A DNA stretch of 64,000 nucleotides from an uncultured Roseibium sp. (GCF_947494555.1 NZ_CANLVF010000007.1:62001-126000), one strand, 5' to 3'. Numbered from the stretch's first letter, positions 33,999 through 43,788 are shown. The notes: generated from the letters alone by a model not told the origin. Made by a program: numbers and translations.

Positions 33999-35813
33999 TT
34001 AGCCGGCTTGCCAGGCAGAAACCGCCCTTTCAACAGCGTCCGCTCCGACAGCACCCTTTTCGAGCGTGAGGATACCGCGCTTGCCATTCTCGTAGAGCAT
34101 TGGAATGTCTATCCAGCCGCGCTCTCTCAACAGCGCCAGATTGCGTTGTTGCTCGTTCGGCAGGCTGGACAAGGCGATCCAGAAAAACCCCGGCTGCACT
34201 TTTACCGAAGCGCCGATCAGTGCGTCGCCCCGCGCCTCTTCTGTCGGCTTCATGACCAGGCCGGGAACATTGACAACGTCCCCTGCGGCAAAACTGTCGG
34301 GGAAATTGTACTTGATCTCGACGAGATGGCTGGCCGGCAGAGATGTATCGTCGTTCGGCTTGATGCGAATATCGACTTTGACATCCCTTTCGGGAATGTC
34401 GATCGATGCCGTCAAAACGGATTGTTGCCGTCCGTCCAGATTGGTTTCTTCAGCAACACCCCAGACAACGGCTCCCTGGGAAGCGGTACCGGCTCCGCCT
34501 GCGTCTTCACCTTCTTCGTAGAGGATTGACCTCTGTGCAACTCCATCACCACCTGACAACCCTGCAGGCTGGTCTTCCTGCGTGGCAGTTTCAGGCTCAA
34601 TCGCAGCCAGATTGTCCTGCGGCACTGCAGCCGGTGCGTTGGTTTCCGCACCCGAAGGCGGCGCGGCCTCACCGGGTTGCGGGGTCTCAGGCTGGATGAG
34701 GGCCGGAACCTCCTGAGCATTGGGCGTAATCGGCGGCTGTGCAGGGGCCGTTACAGGCTCATTTGTTTCAGGATTGATTGTCGTCGTGGTGACGGTTCGT
34801 GCATCGGGAGCGATGACCTCGTTTTCTCCGTCGTCCAGAAGCCGATCCGTATTCTTTGAGCTCGAATCATCGTCTGAAACCTGCCCGGTGTCGGGTGTCG
34901 CTACCGGAGCGTTGGACGGGACTGTATTCTCGGCTTGTGGGGTTCCGGGCTCGGTGTCCTGACGATTTATGGAGACCAGGTCGTCCAAAGGCAGGAAATA
35001 GTAAGCTCCGGCTCCAAGAAGAGCGACGACGAGTATGAGCGCGAGCGCGATCGGTACAATGCGACTTGAGGAAGAAGAGCTGCGCAGAGCGTCTGACGCC
35101 GAGGGGCGCTCGCGTTTCGCCCGCATTTTCGCCGGGGTGGACGGGGCGGCGTCCTGAGCAGAGCCCGGCACTTCCTCACCTGCACCCGTCTTGTTTTCGT
35201 CCTCGAACAATCCGTCATCCGAAGGCGCAGTCTGACCGAATACCGGCTCCTGGCGTGGCTCTGAGCCAACCTGCGCCGCACTTGCCGCGGGCTCAACGGC
35301 TTCCTTGGCCTGTTGAACGGCCTGATTGGCGGCAGACCCAAGCGACTCTGCCTCTGTCAGGGTTTCCTGAAGGGGCGAAGGGATGTCGTCGGGAAATTCG
35401 CTTGCGGACTCTGGCGCGGGTTCCGGCGTCACTTCATCCGTTGGCCGCAAATCGCGGCTTTCGTCAACAGCGGTGTCATCAGGAACCGGATCAGCGGCAA
35501 CCGAAGCTTCGGCAACAGGCGGCTCATCCGGCTGCGGAGCCGGATCAGGTGCCTCGACCGCTGGCGCAGCGGCGACAGCTGCAGGTGTCAGTCCGAGGCT
35601 TTCGCGCGCGGCCTCGGCTTCGACCTTCCGAATAGCTTCTTCGAGCCGGAGCTGCTCCGCAGTGATCTCTGACGGAGAAAGAGGCGGTTCATATGCTTTG
35701 AGCTGATTGACGATCGCGTTGCGCGCACGGCTGTAAACACTTCGACGGGCAGCACCATTGCTTTCGGGCAAAGACGCGATTGTTTTCTTCAAGATTGAAT
35801 AGTAATCAGCCAT
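33999..35813 (-). CDS. Large Pro/Glu/Ala-rich single-pass membrane protein
   Basis: A 604-residue protein. Residues 1-75 form a conserved-looking helical module (MADYYSILKKTIASLPESNG, SRARNAIVNQLKAYEPPLS), a start I recall from many Rhizobiales proteins. Then comes a disordered, acidic, Pro/Ala-rich cytoplasmic stretch, one membrane helix at about 249-273 (IVPIALALILVVALLGAG), another low-complexity linker, and a folded periplasmic C-terminal domain (about 440-604) rich in beta strands. The function is unknown. Topology suggests sensing or bridging between cytoplasm and periplasm, which is inference. Confidence 0.8.
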   Translation of the reverse strand: MADYYSILKKTIASLPESNGAARRSVYSRARNAIVNQLKAYEPPLSPSEITAEQLRLEEAIRKVEAEAARESLGLTPAAVAAAPAVEAPDPAPQPDEPPVAEASVAADPVPDDTAVDESRDLRPTDEVTPEPAPESASEFPDDIPSPLQETLTEAESLGSAANQAVQQAKEAVEPAASAAQVGSEPRQEPVFGQTAPSDDGLFEDENKTGAGEEVPGSAQDAAPSTPAKMRAKRERPSASDALRSSSSSSRIVPIALALILVVALLGAGAYYFLPLDDLVSINRQDTEPGTPQAENTVPSNAPVATPDTGQVSDDDSSSKNTDRLLDDGENEVIAPDARTVTTTTINPETNEPVTAPAQPPITPNAQEVPALIQPETPQPGEAAPPSGAETNAPAAVPQDNLAAIEPETATQEDQPAGLSGGDGVAQRSILYEEGEDAGGAGTASQGAVVWGVAEETNLDGRQQSVLTASIDIPERDVKVDIRIKPNDDTSLPASHLVEIKYNFPDSFAAGDVVNVPGLVMKPTEEARGDALIGASVKVQPGFFWIALSSLPNEQQRNLALLRERGWIDIPMLYENGKRGILTLEKGAVGADAVERAVSAWQAG

Positions 35814-36067
35814 CTTCCTGCCTACCGGCCAATTGCATGGGATCTGTCTGCAGGCCTGAAGTTTGTAATCACATCAGGCTTATAGCAAGTTTTTGAAGAA
35901 AGATGCCAATTCTTCACGCTTGCCCAAACAGAAATCCCTGCACAGCTTATGTTTACCACAGTCAATCGGACGAACTGCAAAGTTGCGTCCAAGAACACGC
36001 ATATGGCGAATCGTGATTCGCGAACCGCCCCTGCCCCCGTAATATTGAGCTTTTTCAGCTGCAGATC

Positions 36068-37360
36068 TCAATCCTGGAAAGGATTCTGCACAAGAATTGT
36101 GTCATCACGTTCCGGGCTCGTCGACAACAACGCTACCGGCGCACCAATGAGTTCTTCAACGTGACGCACATATTTGATCGCCTGTGCCGGCAGTTCACCC
36201 CAGGTGCGGGCACCTTCAGTGGATTCTTTCCAGCCGGGCAAGGATTCGTAGATCGGCACGACACGCTCTTGCGCACCCTGGGACGCCGGAAGGTAGTCGA
36301 TCCGTTCGCCATCGAGTTCGTAGCCGATGCAGATCTTGATTTCATCCAGCCCGTCGAGAACATCCAGCTTGGTCAGCGCGATACCGTTGATGCCGGATGT
36401 GCAGACGGTCTGTCGTACCAGAACCGCGTCAAACCAGCCACAACGTCTGCGGCGCCCGGTTACCGTACCGAATTCGTGTCCGCGCGTTCCCAGAAACTCT
36501 CCGACTTCGTTTTCCTGTTCCGTCGGAAACGGCCCCTCGCCGACACGGGTCGTGTAAGCCTTTGTAATACCGAGAACAAAATCGACTGAACCCGGTCCCA
36601 GGCCGCAGCCCGTCGTCGCCTGGCCGGCAACGGTGTTCGAAGAGGTCACGAACGGATAGGTACCGTGATCGATGTCCAGCAATGCACCTTGCGCGCCTTC
36701 AAAGAGGATCCGTTTTCCCTGGCGGCGCAAATCGTCAAGCATATACCAGACCTTGTCCATATAGGGCAGCACCTTGTCCGCAACGCTTGCGAGTTCGTCA
36801 TAGATCGCCTGAGCGGAAATCTCGTCCTGGCCAAGGCCCCGTCGAAGCGCATTGTGGTGCGTGAGTAGACGGTCGATTTTCGCCGGCAGCGTAGTCAGGT
36901 TCTTTAGGTCCATAAGGCGGATCGCGCGGCGGCCGACCTTGTCCTCGTAGGCCGGGCCGATGCCCCGCTTCGTGGTCCCGATCCGTGTCCCGCTGTTGGA
37001 GTTTTCACGCAGGGCGTCCAGTTCGCGGTGAAGGGACAGGATAAGAGTGGCGTTTTCAGCAACACGCAGCGTTTCCGGTGTCACCACAACGCCCTGTCCG
37101 GCAAGGCGTTCCACTTCCTCTGCCAAAGCATGCGGATCCAGAACGACACCGTTGCCGATCACGGAAAGTTTTCCCGGTCGTGCCACACCCGAGGGCAAGA
37201 GCGAAAGCTTGTAACTCACACCGTCAATGACGAGCGTGTGTCCGGCGTTGTGCCCGCCCTGGAACCTTACGATGACATCGGCCTGTTCCGACAGCCAGTC
37301 GACAATCTTGCCTTTGCCTTCGTCACCCCATTGCGAACCGACAACAACCACATTCGCCAT
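36068..37360 (-). CDS. purA: Adenylosuccinate synthetase
   Basis: A 430-residue cytoplasmic enzyme that joins IMP and aspartate using GTP, the first committed step to AMP. It opens with the phosphate loop VVVGSQWGDEGKGKIVDWL, then the HNAGHTLV substrate motif and the RIGTTKRGIGPAYEDK segment. Full length for the family. The ATG is preceded by AGGAG. It is monocistronic and has two hairpins in the region just upstream. Confidence 0.97.
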   Translation of the reverse strand: MANVVVVGSQWGDEGKGKIVDWLSEQADVIVRFQGGHNAGHTLVIDGVSYKLSLLPSGVARPGKLSVIGNGVVLDPHALAEEVERLAGQGVVVTPETLRVAENATLILSLHRELDALRENSNSGTRIGTTKRGIGPAYEDKVGRRAIRLMDLKNLTTLPAKIDRLLTHHNALRRGLGQDEISAQAIYDELASVADKVLPYMDKVWYMLDDLRRQGKRILFEGAQGALLDIDHGTYPFVTSSNTVAGQATTGCGLGPGSVDFVLGITKAYTTRVGEGPFPTEQENEVGEFLGTRGHEFGTVTGRRRRCGWFDAVLVRQTVCTSGINGIALTKLDVLDGLDEIKICIGYELDGERIDYLPASQGAQERVVPIYESLPGWKESTEGARTWGELPAQAIKYVRHVEELIGAPVALLSTSPERDDTILVQNPFQD

Positions 37361-37393
37361 CTATTTTTTGCTCTCCTGAAAGCAGATTCTGTT

Positions 37394-37449
37394 GCACCGG
37401 CATGTATCCGGTGTGCAAACACGACAAGCCCCGGCAAGTCGACCGGGGC
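37394..37449 (-). terminator. Hairpin(s) between the MFS gene and purA
   Basis: GCCCCGG (37428-37434) pairs with CCGGGGC (37443-37449) with an 8-nt loop, followed on the minus strand by TTGTCGTGTTTG; a second stem CACCGG/CCGGTG surrounds 37401-37407. They may end the MFS transcript or form a structured purA leader. Confidence 0.5.
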
Positions 37450-37556
37450 AAACGGCGCGGACTATAGACAGGTTTCCCGGCGCACGCGAGTCTCCGAGAA
37501 CAGATTATGACGTGCCGGAGCGTATTTAAGCACCGCTTATAGGCTCGTCTTTGGCC

Positions 37557-38828
37557 TTATTTGGGCGCAGGTGTGTTCTCGTCGGATTTTTCCCCCCGCG
37601 CCAGCCTGTAAATCATCGGTGAAGTTCGCAGCAGCCAGACAAACCGGCGGCGCTTGTCAACAGGCACCGCTTCGCGGCGGAACATACGGACGATGATGAA
37701 AAAGACCAGCATCAGGTGCAACGTCGCGGTATAGACGAAGAATGAAGCAGGTCCGAAGGTTTCCATCAAAAGAGACGCCACAAATGGCCCAATCATCGCG
37801 CCAGTGCCAAATGCGAGCATGATCCCTGCGGCGACGTCGATAAACTGCCCGGGTTTCGCATGATCGTTGCCGTGAGCTGCAGAAAGCGAATAAAGCGGAA
37901 GCGCGAAACCACCGAAGAAAAAGACACCCAGAAACAGGTCGGTCTGCGTCATGGAGCGCGCAATGAAGAGGCAGGCAGCACCCGCTCCCACGGTGAAGGC
38001 AATTAGAATGATCCTGCGGTCGATCCGGTCCGAAAGCCATCCGGCGGGGTACTGAAAGATCGCGCCGGCAAAAACCCAGATCGCGATGAACGCCGCAACC
38101 GTCTCCAGGCCCAGTCCGATGCTTTCCGCATAGATCGGTCCAATCATGCGGAACGCACCATTTGTCAGGCCTATCGTGAAAATCCCGACAATCGCAACCG
38201 GTGACACATGCCAGAGCATCAGCGGGTTGACGAGCCGTGCCGGAGGCGCGGGTGGGTTTCCTCCCCGCGCAAGCGAAATCGGCACGACTGCAAAACAGAA
38301 CAGCACCGCAAGAACCATGAGAATATCGGAACCCGATGCGCCGAAGACCGGCAACATGAACTGTCCGCCCATGACGGCGCCGAGATCCACAATCCGGTAG
38401 ATCGAGAGAATGCGGCCCCGAGACGTATTGGAGGCGATGGAATTCAGCCAGCTCTCAAGCACCATGGCCGTGCCGCAAAACGCGGCTCCACTGACAAATC
38501 TGGACAGCATCCAAGGCCAGCCCGCCGGTGCAAAGGCAATCGAAAGAACGGCAATCGCGCTAATGGAGGCCAGCGCCGCAAAGACACGAATGTGACCAGC
38601 CCTCGCGATCAAGTGCGGCGCCAGCAGCACACCTGAAATCAGCCCTGCGAAATAGAGCGAACCGAGCAGGCCGATACTTGTATCGGGAAGCCCCTCCGCC
38701 CTTGCGCGCACCGCAATCATGGTCATGGAAAGACCATTGGCCCCCAAGAGGCAGGCTGCCGCGATCAAAAGCGGATAAAGTCGCCCGGTTTGAGCGGGAC
38801 TTTCGGATAACTGTTCTGTCTGTGTCAT
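37557..38828 (-). CDS. MFS transporter, YcaD-like
   Basis: A 423-residue, 12-helix major facilitator protein. The loop after helix 2 has LIARAGHIRVFAAL and the second-half signature WLSDRIDRRIIL. The overall pattern resembles the uncharacterised YcaD/CsbX-type efflux group. The ATG at 38828 is chosen because upstream residues are Pro-rich and unlike the family. Substrate is unknown. Confidence 0.85.
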   Translation of the reverse strand: MTQTEQLSESPAQTGRLYPLLIAAACLLGANGLSMTMIAVRARAEGLPDTSIGLLGSLYFAGLISGVLLAPHLIARAGHIRVFAALASISAIAVLSIAFAPAGWPWMLSRFVSGAAFCGTAMVLESWLNSIASNTSRGRILSIYRIVDLGAVMGGQFMLPVFGASGSDILMVLAVLFCFAVVPISLARGGNPPAPPARLVNPLMLWHVSPVAIVGIFTIGLTNGAFRMIGPIYAESIGLGLETVAAFIAIWVFAGAIFQYPAGWLSDRIDRRIILIAFTVGAGAACLFIARSMTQTDLFLGVFFFGGFALPLYSLSAAHGNDHAKPGQFIDVAAGIMLAFGTGAMIGPFVASLLMETFGPASFFVYTATLHLMLVFFIIVRMFRREAVPVDKRRRFVWLLRTSPMIYRLARGEKSDENTPAPK

Positions 38829-38999
38829 GGGAAGTGCGGGTCCTGGATCCGCTGGGGCAGGCGGAGAGTCGTCAGCCCAGTTTGCCGAACTGGAGATCGA
38901 GCGCAAGGGACTAATCCTGTTCTCGCTCGTTTTTCGGGTGTTTACCAGAGATCGGGCGTGATAACCGGTGTCTAGTCGCTCTAGACGCGGGACAAGGCC

Positions 39000-39896
39000 A
39001 TGCCTCTCCGGAATTGGATAATGCTGATCGTATTGGGCGCAATCTGGGGCGGGTCCTTCCTGTTCGCCAAGGTTGCCGTCGCAGAGATTCCACCCTTTGT
39101 GCTGGTTTTCTTTCGTGTATCGAGCGCCTGCGCTGTCCTGCTAATTGTGCTCTGGCATCAGAAATTGCTCGACAGACTTGACCTTTCTCTCGCAGTTCCG
39201 TTCCTCATTATGGGGCTCTTGAACAATGCAATTCCATTTTCCCTGCTGTTTCTCGGACAGACTGAACTCGGTGCCGGTCTGGCGTCCATCCTGAATGCTA
39301 CGACACCTGTGTTCACGGTGATCGTTGCCGGATTGCTTGCAAAACAGGAGACCTTGAGTGCCAACAAGATCGCCGGCGTTCTTTTGGGTGTCGCCGGCGT
39401 GGCGATCATGTTGTCCAGCAGCCTTTCCGGGCTCGCCAACGATCCTTTGTGGGCCCAAATGTGTTGCCTTGGGGCCGCTGTTTCCTATGCCTTTGCAGCA
39501 ACCTATGCCAGGCGCTTCAAAGACGTTCGGCCCCAGGTCGCAGCCACAGGGCAGCTCTTGGGCTCAAGCCTGATCATGCTACCGATCGCGATCTACACGG
39601 GAACCAGTTGGTCTTTTTCCGAAACCAGCATGACAGCCTGGATGAATGTCGCCGCGCTCGGGATTGTAGCGACGGCGCTTGCCTACCTGATCTATTTCCA
39701 GCTGCTGGGAGAGGCGGGTGCGACCAACGCCTCACTGGTTACGCTGATTGTGCCGGCAAGCGCGCTTTTGTTCGGCTGGCTGATCCTGGGTGAAAATCTC
39801 AGCGCGTTGCAGCTTGGCGGATTCGGGATTCTGCTCATTGGACTGGTCGTGTTGGACGGGCGCGTTCTGCGGCGCAAGGGAATGCGCGCGGCCTAG
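39000..39896 (+). CDS. DMT-superfamily (EamA) exporter
   Basis: A 298-residue protein with ten hydrophobic helices in two EamA repeats; the first starts LGAIWGGSFLFAKVAVAEIP and the second has LGAAVSYAFAATYARRFKD and VPASALLFGWLILGE. Members export amino acids or other metabolites; the substrate is not known. It is divergent from the MFS gene and convergent with serA. Confidence 0.9.
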   Translation: MPLRNWIMLIVLGAIWGGSFLFAKVAVAEIPPFVLVFFRVSSACAVLLIVLWHQKLLDRLDLSLAVPFLIMGLLNNAIPFSLLFLGQTELGAGLASILNATTPVFTVIVAGLLAKQETLSANKIAGVLLGVAGVAIMLSSSLSGLANDPLWAQMCCLGAAVSYAFAATYARRFKDVRPQVAATGQLLGSSLIMLPIAIYTGTSWSFSETSMTAWMNVAALGIVATALAYLIYFQLLGEAGATNASLVTLIVPASALLFGWLILGENLSALQLGGFGILLIGLVVLDGRVLRRKGMRAA

Positions 39897-39976
39897 GTTG
39901 CGCGGACGCCTTGAAGGCACATCTCCAACTCATCCGCGCTGCTTGAACATTGCGATCCAAAGCGTCGCATTCCGGC

Positions 39977-41563
39977 CTAGAACTTCAGTGCCTTCACCTG
40001 CTTGACATGCGAAACGGCTTCAAGCCGCTGCATCGTCCCAGACTCCACCTCACCATCAATTTCAACAAGGCATATCGCATCGGCTCCCGGTGCCAGACGG
40101 CCCAGGTTAAACGTTGCGATATTGACGCCGCTGTCGCCGAGTTCCATTCCCAGGTGTCCGATGAAACCGGGCTTGTCCTCGTTGGTGATGTAAAGCATAT
40201 GCTCGCCCAGCTCGGCCTCCATGTTGATGCCCTTCACCTGGATGATCCGCGGCTTCCCGTCGGCAAAGACGGTTCCGGCAACAGAGCGTTCCTGACGTTC
40301 CGTGATGACCGTCAGACGGATGTAGGTTTCATAAGCGCCCTGTTTCTCGCGGCGGATTTCCTCCACCTTGATGCCTCGCTCCTTTGCCAGGATCGGCGCG
40401 GAAACCATGTTGACTGTCTGGAGCAATGGCGTCAGCAGGCCGGTGATCGCAGCGGCCGTCAGGGCCTGGACATTCATCTCCGCAACCGCGCCGGCATATT
40501 CGATCTTGACGCCCTCGATACCGGTTTCCGTAAGTTGCCCTGCAAAGGAACCAAGCTGTTCCGCCAGCCGGACGAACGGTGCGAGCTTGGGCGCTTCTTC
40601 AGCGGTGATCGACGGCATGTTGAGCGCGTTGCGAACAGCACCTTCGAGCAGATAGTCGCACATTTGCTCAGCAACCTGCAGGGCAACGTTTTCCTGGGCT
40701 TCTGACGTGGACGCACCCAGATGCGGCGTGGAAACGAAATTCGGGGCGCCGAACAAGACGTTGTCCTTTGCAGGTTCTTCGACGAACACGTCAAAAGCCG
40801 CGCCTGCAAGTTTTCCCGAGTCGAGAGCAGCCCGCACAGCCGCCTCATCGGCCAGACCGCCTCTGGCGCAATTGACCAGATAAGCGCCGGTTCTCATCTT
40901 CGCGATTGAACCCGCATTGATGATATTGCGGGTCTTGTCGGTGAGCGGCGTATGGAGCGTGATGAAATCCGAGCGGCCAAAAAGATCGTCCAACTCAACC
41001 TTTTCCACTCCGAGACCGAGCGCGCGCTCCGGCGTCAGGAACGGATCATAGGCAAGAACCCGCATCTTCAGGCCGATCGCCCGGTCTGCGACGATGGAGC
41101 CGATATTGCCGCACCCGACCAGACCAAGCGTCTTGCCGGTCAATTCGCGGCCCATGAAACGGGATTTCTCCCACTTGCCGGATTGCGTGGAGGCGTCAGC
41201 GGCCGGAATTTGCCGGGCAACGGCCATCATCATCGAGATGGCATGTTCTGCTGTCGTGATCGCGTTGCCGAAGGGCGTATTCATAACGATGATACCGCGC
41301 GCGGTCGCTTTCGGAATGTCGACGTTATCGACACCGATACCGGCACGGCCGACAACTTTCAGATTGTCTGCCGCCGCAATGATCTTTTCCGTAACCTTTG
41401 TTGCGGAACGGATCGCCAGCCCGTCATACTGGCCGATGATTTCAAGAAGCTTGTCCTTGTCTTTGCCAACTTCAGGCAGAAAATCCGCCTCAATCCCGCG
41501 ATCCTTGAAGATCTGGACGGCAGCGGGAGACAGCTTGTCGGAAATGAGTACCTTGGGAGCCAT
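39977..41563 (-). CDS. serA: D-3-phosphoglycerate dehydrogenase
   Basis: A 528-residue long-type enzyme that oxidises 3-phosphoglycerate in the first step of serine synthesis. The NAD fold has LGLVGCGNIGSIVADRAIG; the active-site His follows VSTPHLGAST. The C-terminal part holds the allosteric substrate-binding domain and an ACT domain (ITNEDKPGFIGHLGMELGD) that usually binds serine. The ATG is preceded by AAGGAGA. It lies 75 bp downstream of serC, in one operon under the serC-type leader. Confidence 0.97.
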   Translation of the reverse strand: MAPKVLISDKLSPAAVQIFKDRGIEADFLPEVGKDKDKLLEIIGQYDGLAIRSATKVTEKIIAAADNLKVVGRAGIGVDNVDIPKATARGIIVMNTPFGNAITTAEHAISMMMAVARQIPAADASTQSGKWEKSRFMGRELTGKTLGLVGCGNIGSIVADRAIGLKMRVLAYDPFLTPERALGLGVEKVELDDLFGRSDFITLHTPLTDKTRNIINAGSIAKMRTGAYLVNCARGGLADEAAVRAALDSGKLAGAAFDVFVEEPAKDNVLFGAPNFVSTPHLGASTSEAQENVALQVAEQMCDYLLEGAVRNALNMPSITAEEAPKLAPFVRLAEQLGSFAGQLTETGIEGVKIEYAGAVAEMNVQALTAAAITGLLTPLLQTVNMVSAPILAKERGIKVEEIRREKQGAYETYIRLTVITERQERSVAGTVFADGKPRIIQVKGINMEAELGEHMLYITNEDKPGFIGHLGMELGDSGVNIATFNLGRLAPGADAICLVEIDGEVESGTMQRLEAVSHVKQVKALKF

Positions 41564-41592
41564 GTCAGCTTCTCCTTAAAAGCAGATAAGGT

Positions 41593-41612
41593 CCGGGCAG
41601 TGCGCCGCCCGG
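41593..41612 (-). other. Intercistronic hairpin between serC and serA
   Basis: CCGGGC (41593-41598) pairs with GCCCGG (41607-41612) around an 8-nt loop in the 75-bp serC-serA gap. No T tract follows, so it may tune relative expression or be incidental. Confidence 0.35.
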
Positions 41613-41638
41613 GGGAATGTCGCGGGAGGAGAAACTGC

Positions 41639-42817
41639 TCAGGCGGCCTGAGCAAGGTTCGCTTTTTCGATGGCGTAGGCCCAGTCCAGCCAGGCCGTCA
41701 ACGCTTTAAGGTCGGACGTTTCGACCGTTGCACCTGCCCAGATTCGCAACCCCGACGGCGCATCGCGGTAAGCGCCGATATCATAAGCCACACCTTCCTG
41801 ATCGAGGCGCGCCGCAATGGCTTTGGCGAATGCGGCCTGTGCCTTGTCGTCAAGAGCCAGTACGTCCTGGTCAGTGACCTTCAGACAAACGGAGGTGTTG
41901 GAGCGTGTCTGCGGATCGATGGCCAGAAATCCTGTCCAGCTGCTGCGGTCGACCCAGTCGGCAAGGACCTGCAGATTGGCATCCGCACGGGCGCGCAGTC
42001 CGTCGAGACCACCAACCCGATCTGCCCATTTCAACGCGTCTAAATAATCCTCAACACACAGCATTGACGGCGTGTTGATTGTTTCACCCCGGAAAATTCC
42101 CTCAATCAACTTACCGCTCTTCGTGAGCCGGAAGATTTTCGGCAGCGGCCATAAAGGCGTGTAGCTTTCGAGACGTTCAACCGCGCGCGGGCTTAGGATC
42201 AGGACACCGTGGGCGGCCTCGCCACCAAGAACTTTCTGCCATGAGAAGGTTACGACATCGAGCTTGTCGAACGGCAGTTCCTGCGCAAAGGCGGCCGACG
42301 TCGCATCGCAGATGGTTAGCCCTTCGCGGTTCGCCGGAATCCAGTCGCCGTTCGGAACGCGCACGCCGGAGGTTGTCCCGTTCCAGGTGAAGACGACATC
42401 GCTTGTAAAGTCGACGGCGGACAAATCCGGGAGTGCACCGTATGGCGCGTCGAGAACCCGGGCATTATCGAGTTTCAGCTGCTTCACAACATCGGTGACC
42501 CAGCCTTTGCCAAAACTTTCCCATGCAAGCATATCGACGCCGCGTGCGCCCAGAAGCGACCAAAGGGCCATTTCCACGGCACCCGTATCGGATGCGGGCA
42601 CGATGCCGATCCGATAATCTTCGGGAACGTTTAGAACCTTGCGAGTCAGATCGATTGCCTCGGCAAGCTTCGACTTGCCGGGCTTGGCGCGGTGCGAGCG
42701 GCCGAGCGGCGCACCTGAAAGACCGTCAAGCGACCAGCCTGGGCGCTTGGAACAGGGTCCGGATGAAAAATTGGGATTGGCCGGACGCACGTCCGGCATG
42801 GCAGTGAGTGACGTCAT
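41639..42817 (-). CDS. serC: Phosphoserine aminotransferase
   Basis: A 392-residue PLP enzyme of the alphaproteobacterial SerC type (MPDVRPANPNFSSGPCSKRP, then GLSGAPLGRSHRA). The PLP lysine is likely in VVTFSWQKVLGGEAAHG. It makes phosphoserine from phosphohydroxypyruvate and can also serve vitamin B6 synthesis. It is first in the operon with serA; its ribosome site GAGGG sits in the loop of a leader hairpin. Confidence 0.95.
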   Translation of the reverse strand: MTSLTAMPDVRPANPNFSSGPCSKRPGWSLDGLSGAPLGRSHRAKPGKSKLAEAIDLTRKVLNVPEDYRIGIVPASDTGAVEMALWSLLGARGVDMLAWESFGKGWVTDVVKQLKLDNARVLDAPYGALPDLSAVDFTSDVVFTWNGTTSGVRVPNGDWIPANREGLTICDATSAAFAQELPFDKLDVVTFSWQKVLGGEAAHGVLILSPRAVERLESYTPLWPLPKIFRLTKSGKLIEGIFRGETINTPSMLCVEDYLDALKWADRVGGLDGLRARADANLQVLADWVDRSSWTGFLAIDPQTRSNTSVCLKVTDQDVLALDDKAQAAFAKAIAARLDQEGVAYDIGAYRDAPSGLRIWAGATVETSDLKALTAWLDWAYAIEKANLAQAA

Positions 42818-42892
42818 ATCTGTCTACCCTCGCAGATAGTTGCCCCTCGTTGGGGAGGGGTGGCCCACCTATGGGGATATGACTTTCGGCTG
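42817..42892 (-). ncRNA. serC-type leader RNA
   Basis: A 75-nt leader with successive hairpins: CCCCT/AGGGG (42843-42860) and a 6-bp stem at 42817-42822 with 42833-42838 whose loop holds the serC ribosome site GAGGG. An alphaproteobacterial serC motif upstream of serC-serA is known (Rfam serC leader); identity is by position and structure, not alignment. Confidence 0.65.
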
Positions 42893-42922
42893 CTCCGGTC
42901 AATTCAATTCCGCTTCAAATGC

Positions 42923-42954
42923 AAAAAGGCCGGTTTTACGGACCGGCCTTTTTT
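42923..42954 (-). terminator. Terminator of the outer-membrane protein gene
   Basis: A 12-bp stem AAAAAGGCCGGT / ACCGGCCTTTTT with a 7-nt loop, 19 bp past the beta-barrel stop codon and with a T tract. Confidence 0.93.
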
Positions 42955-42972
42955 CAATATGTGCTGATCAGA

Positions 42973-43788
42973 TTAGAAGTTGCTGCTGATCGGTCCTTGC
43001 GGCTGGTAGATTACCGGGGCCGGCGAAGCAAATCCGGAATTGAAGGTGTACCTGGCACCCAGCCGGAACTCGTGAGCGGTGAGGTCTTCCCAGTGAACCC
43101 GGCCCTGCCCAGTACGAACATTGTCGTAAAGCACGGTTTTCGCGTCGCCGAGATCCTTGTAGCGGTACCCAGCATCAATGGAGAAGTTGTTGTTGACCGC
43201 ATATTCGGCACCTGCCATCAGCGCCCATGCAAAGTTCCATTCCCCGTTCGTGCCACGGTAGACACCGTCCGCCTGACCCGGGTTGATGGATGCAGCGTTA
43301 TCCGTGCGGACATAGGCTGCACCGATACCGGCGCCCACATACGGCGTAATCCGGTTCCAGGTTCCAATATCGATGTAGGCGTTCACCATTGTGGTCCAGA
43401 CATCGATGTCAGCAAATTCTTCAGACTGCAGGTTCGTACAGGTTCCGCAATCCGCATAACCAAATGCTTCGGCCGGCGTTTCATAGTCGAGCGTAATGTC
43501 GGCGCGCAGGTACTGATTGAACTGGTAACCAACACCGACACCGATCATCCATGCATTGTCCATGCTTTCGCCATCGAACCGCAAGTCGGTGGCACCTGGC
43601 TCCTGGAAGGACCCGGTCGGATCACCGTAGATCTTGTAACCAATGTCACCGCGAAGATAAAAACCGCCGACGGCCGGCACCTCGGGGATGTGTTCAATGA
43701 CCGGAGCCGGCAAATCCGCTGCAAAGCCAGCGGATGAAAGCGCGACTGCAAAGCCGGTCAAAGACAAACGCTTGAAAAATGTGTTCAT
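42973..43788 (-). CDS. Omp25/Omp31-like outer-membrane beta-barrel protein
   Basis: A 271-residue protein with a signal peptide ending SAGFA followed by ADLPAPV, then alternating beta strands (GGFYLRGDIGYKIYG, NAWMIGVGVGYQFNQYLRAD, ITPYVGAGIGAAYVRTD, EFRLGARYTF) and a C-terminal Phe, the outer-membrane insertion signal. The AADLP start and barrel pattern match Hyphomicrobiales porin-like proteins of the Omp25/Omp31 family. Two Cys in DCGTC may form a disulfide. The ATG follows GAGGA; it stands alone. Confidence 0.9.
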   Translation of the reverse strand: MNTFFKRLSLTGFAVALSSAGFAADLPAPVIEHIPEVPAVGGFYLRGDIGYKIYGDPTGSFQEPGATDLRFDGESMDNAWMIGVGVGYQFNQYLRADITLDYETPAEAFGYADCGTCTNLQSEEFADIDVWTTMVNAYIDIGTWNRITPYVGAGIGAAYVRTDNAASINPGQADGVYRGTNGEWNFAWALMAGAEYAVNNNFSIDAGYRYKDLGDAKTVLYDNVRTGQGRVHWEDLTAHEFRLGARYTFNSGFASPAPVIYQPQGPISSNF

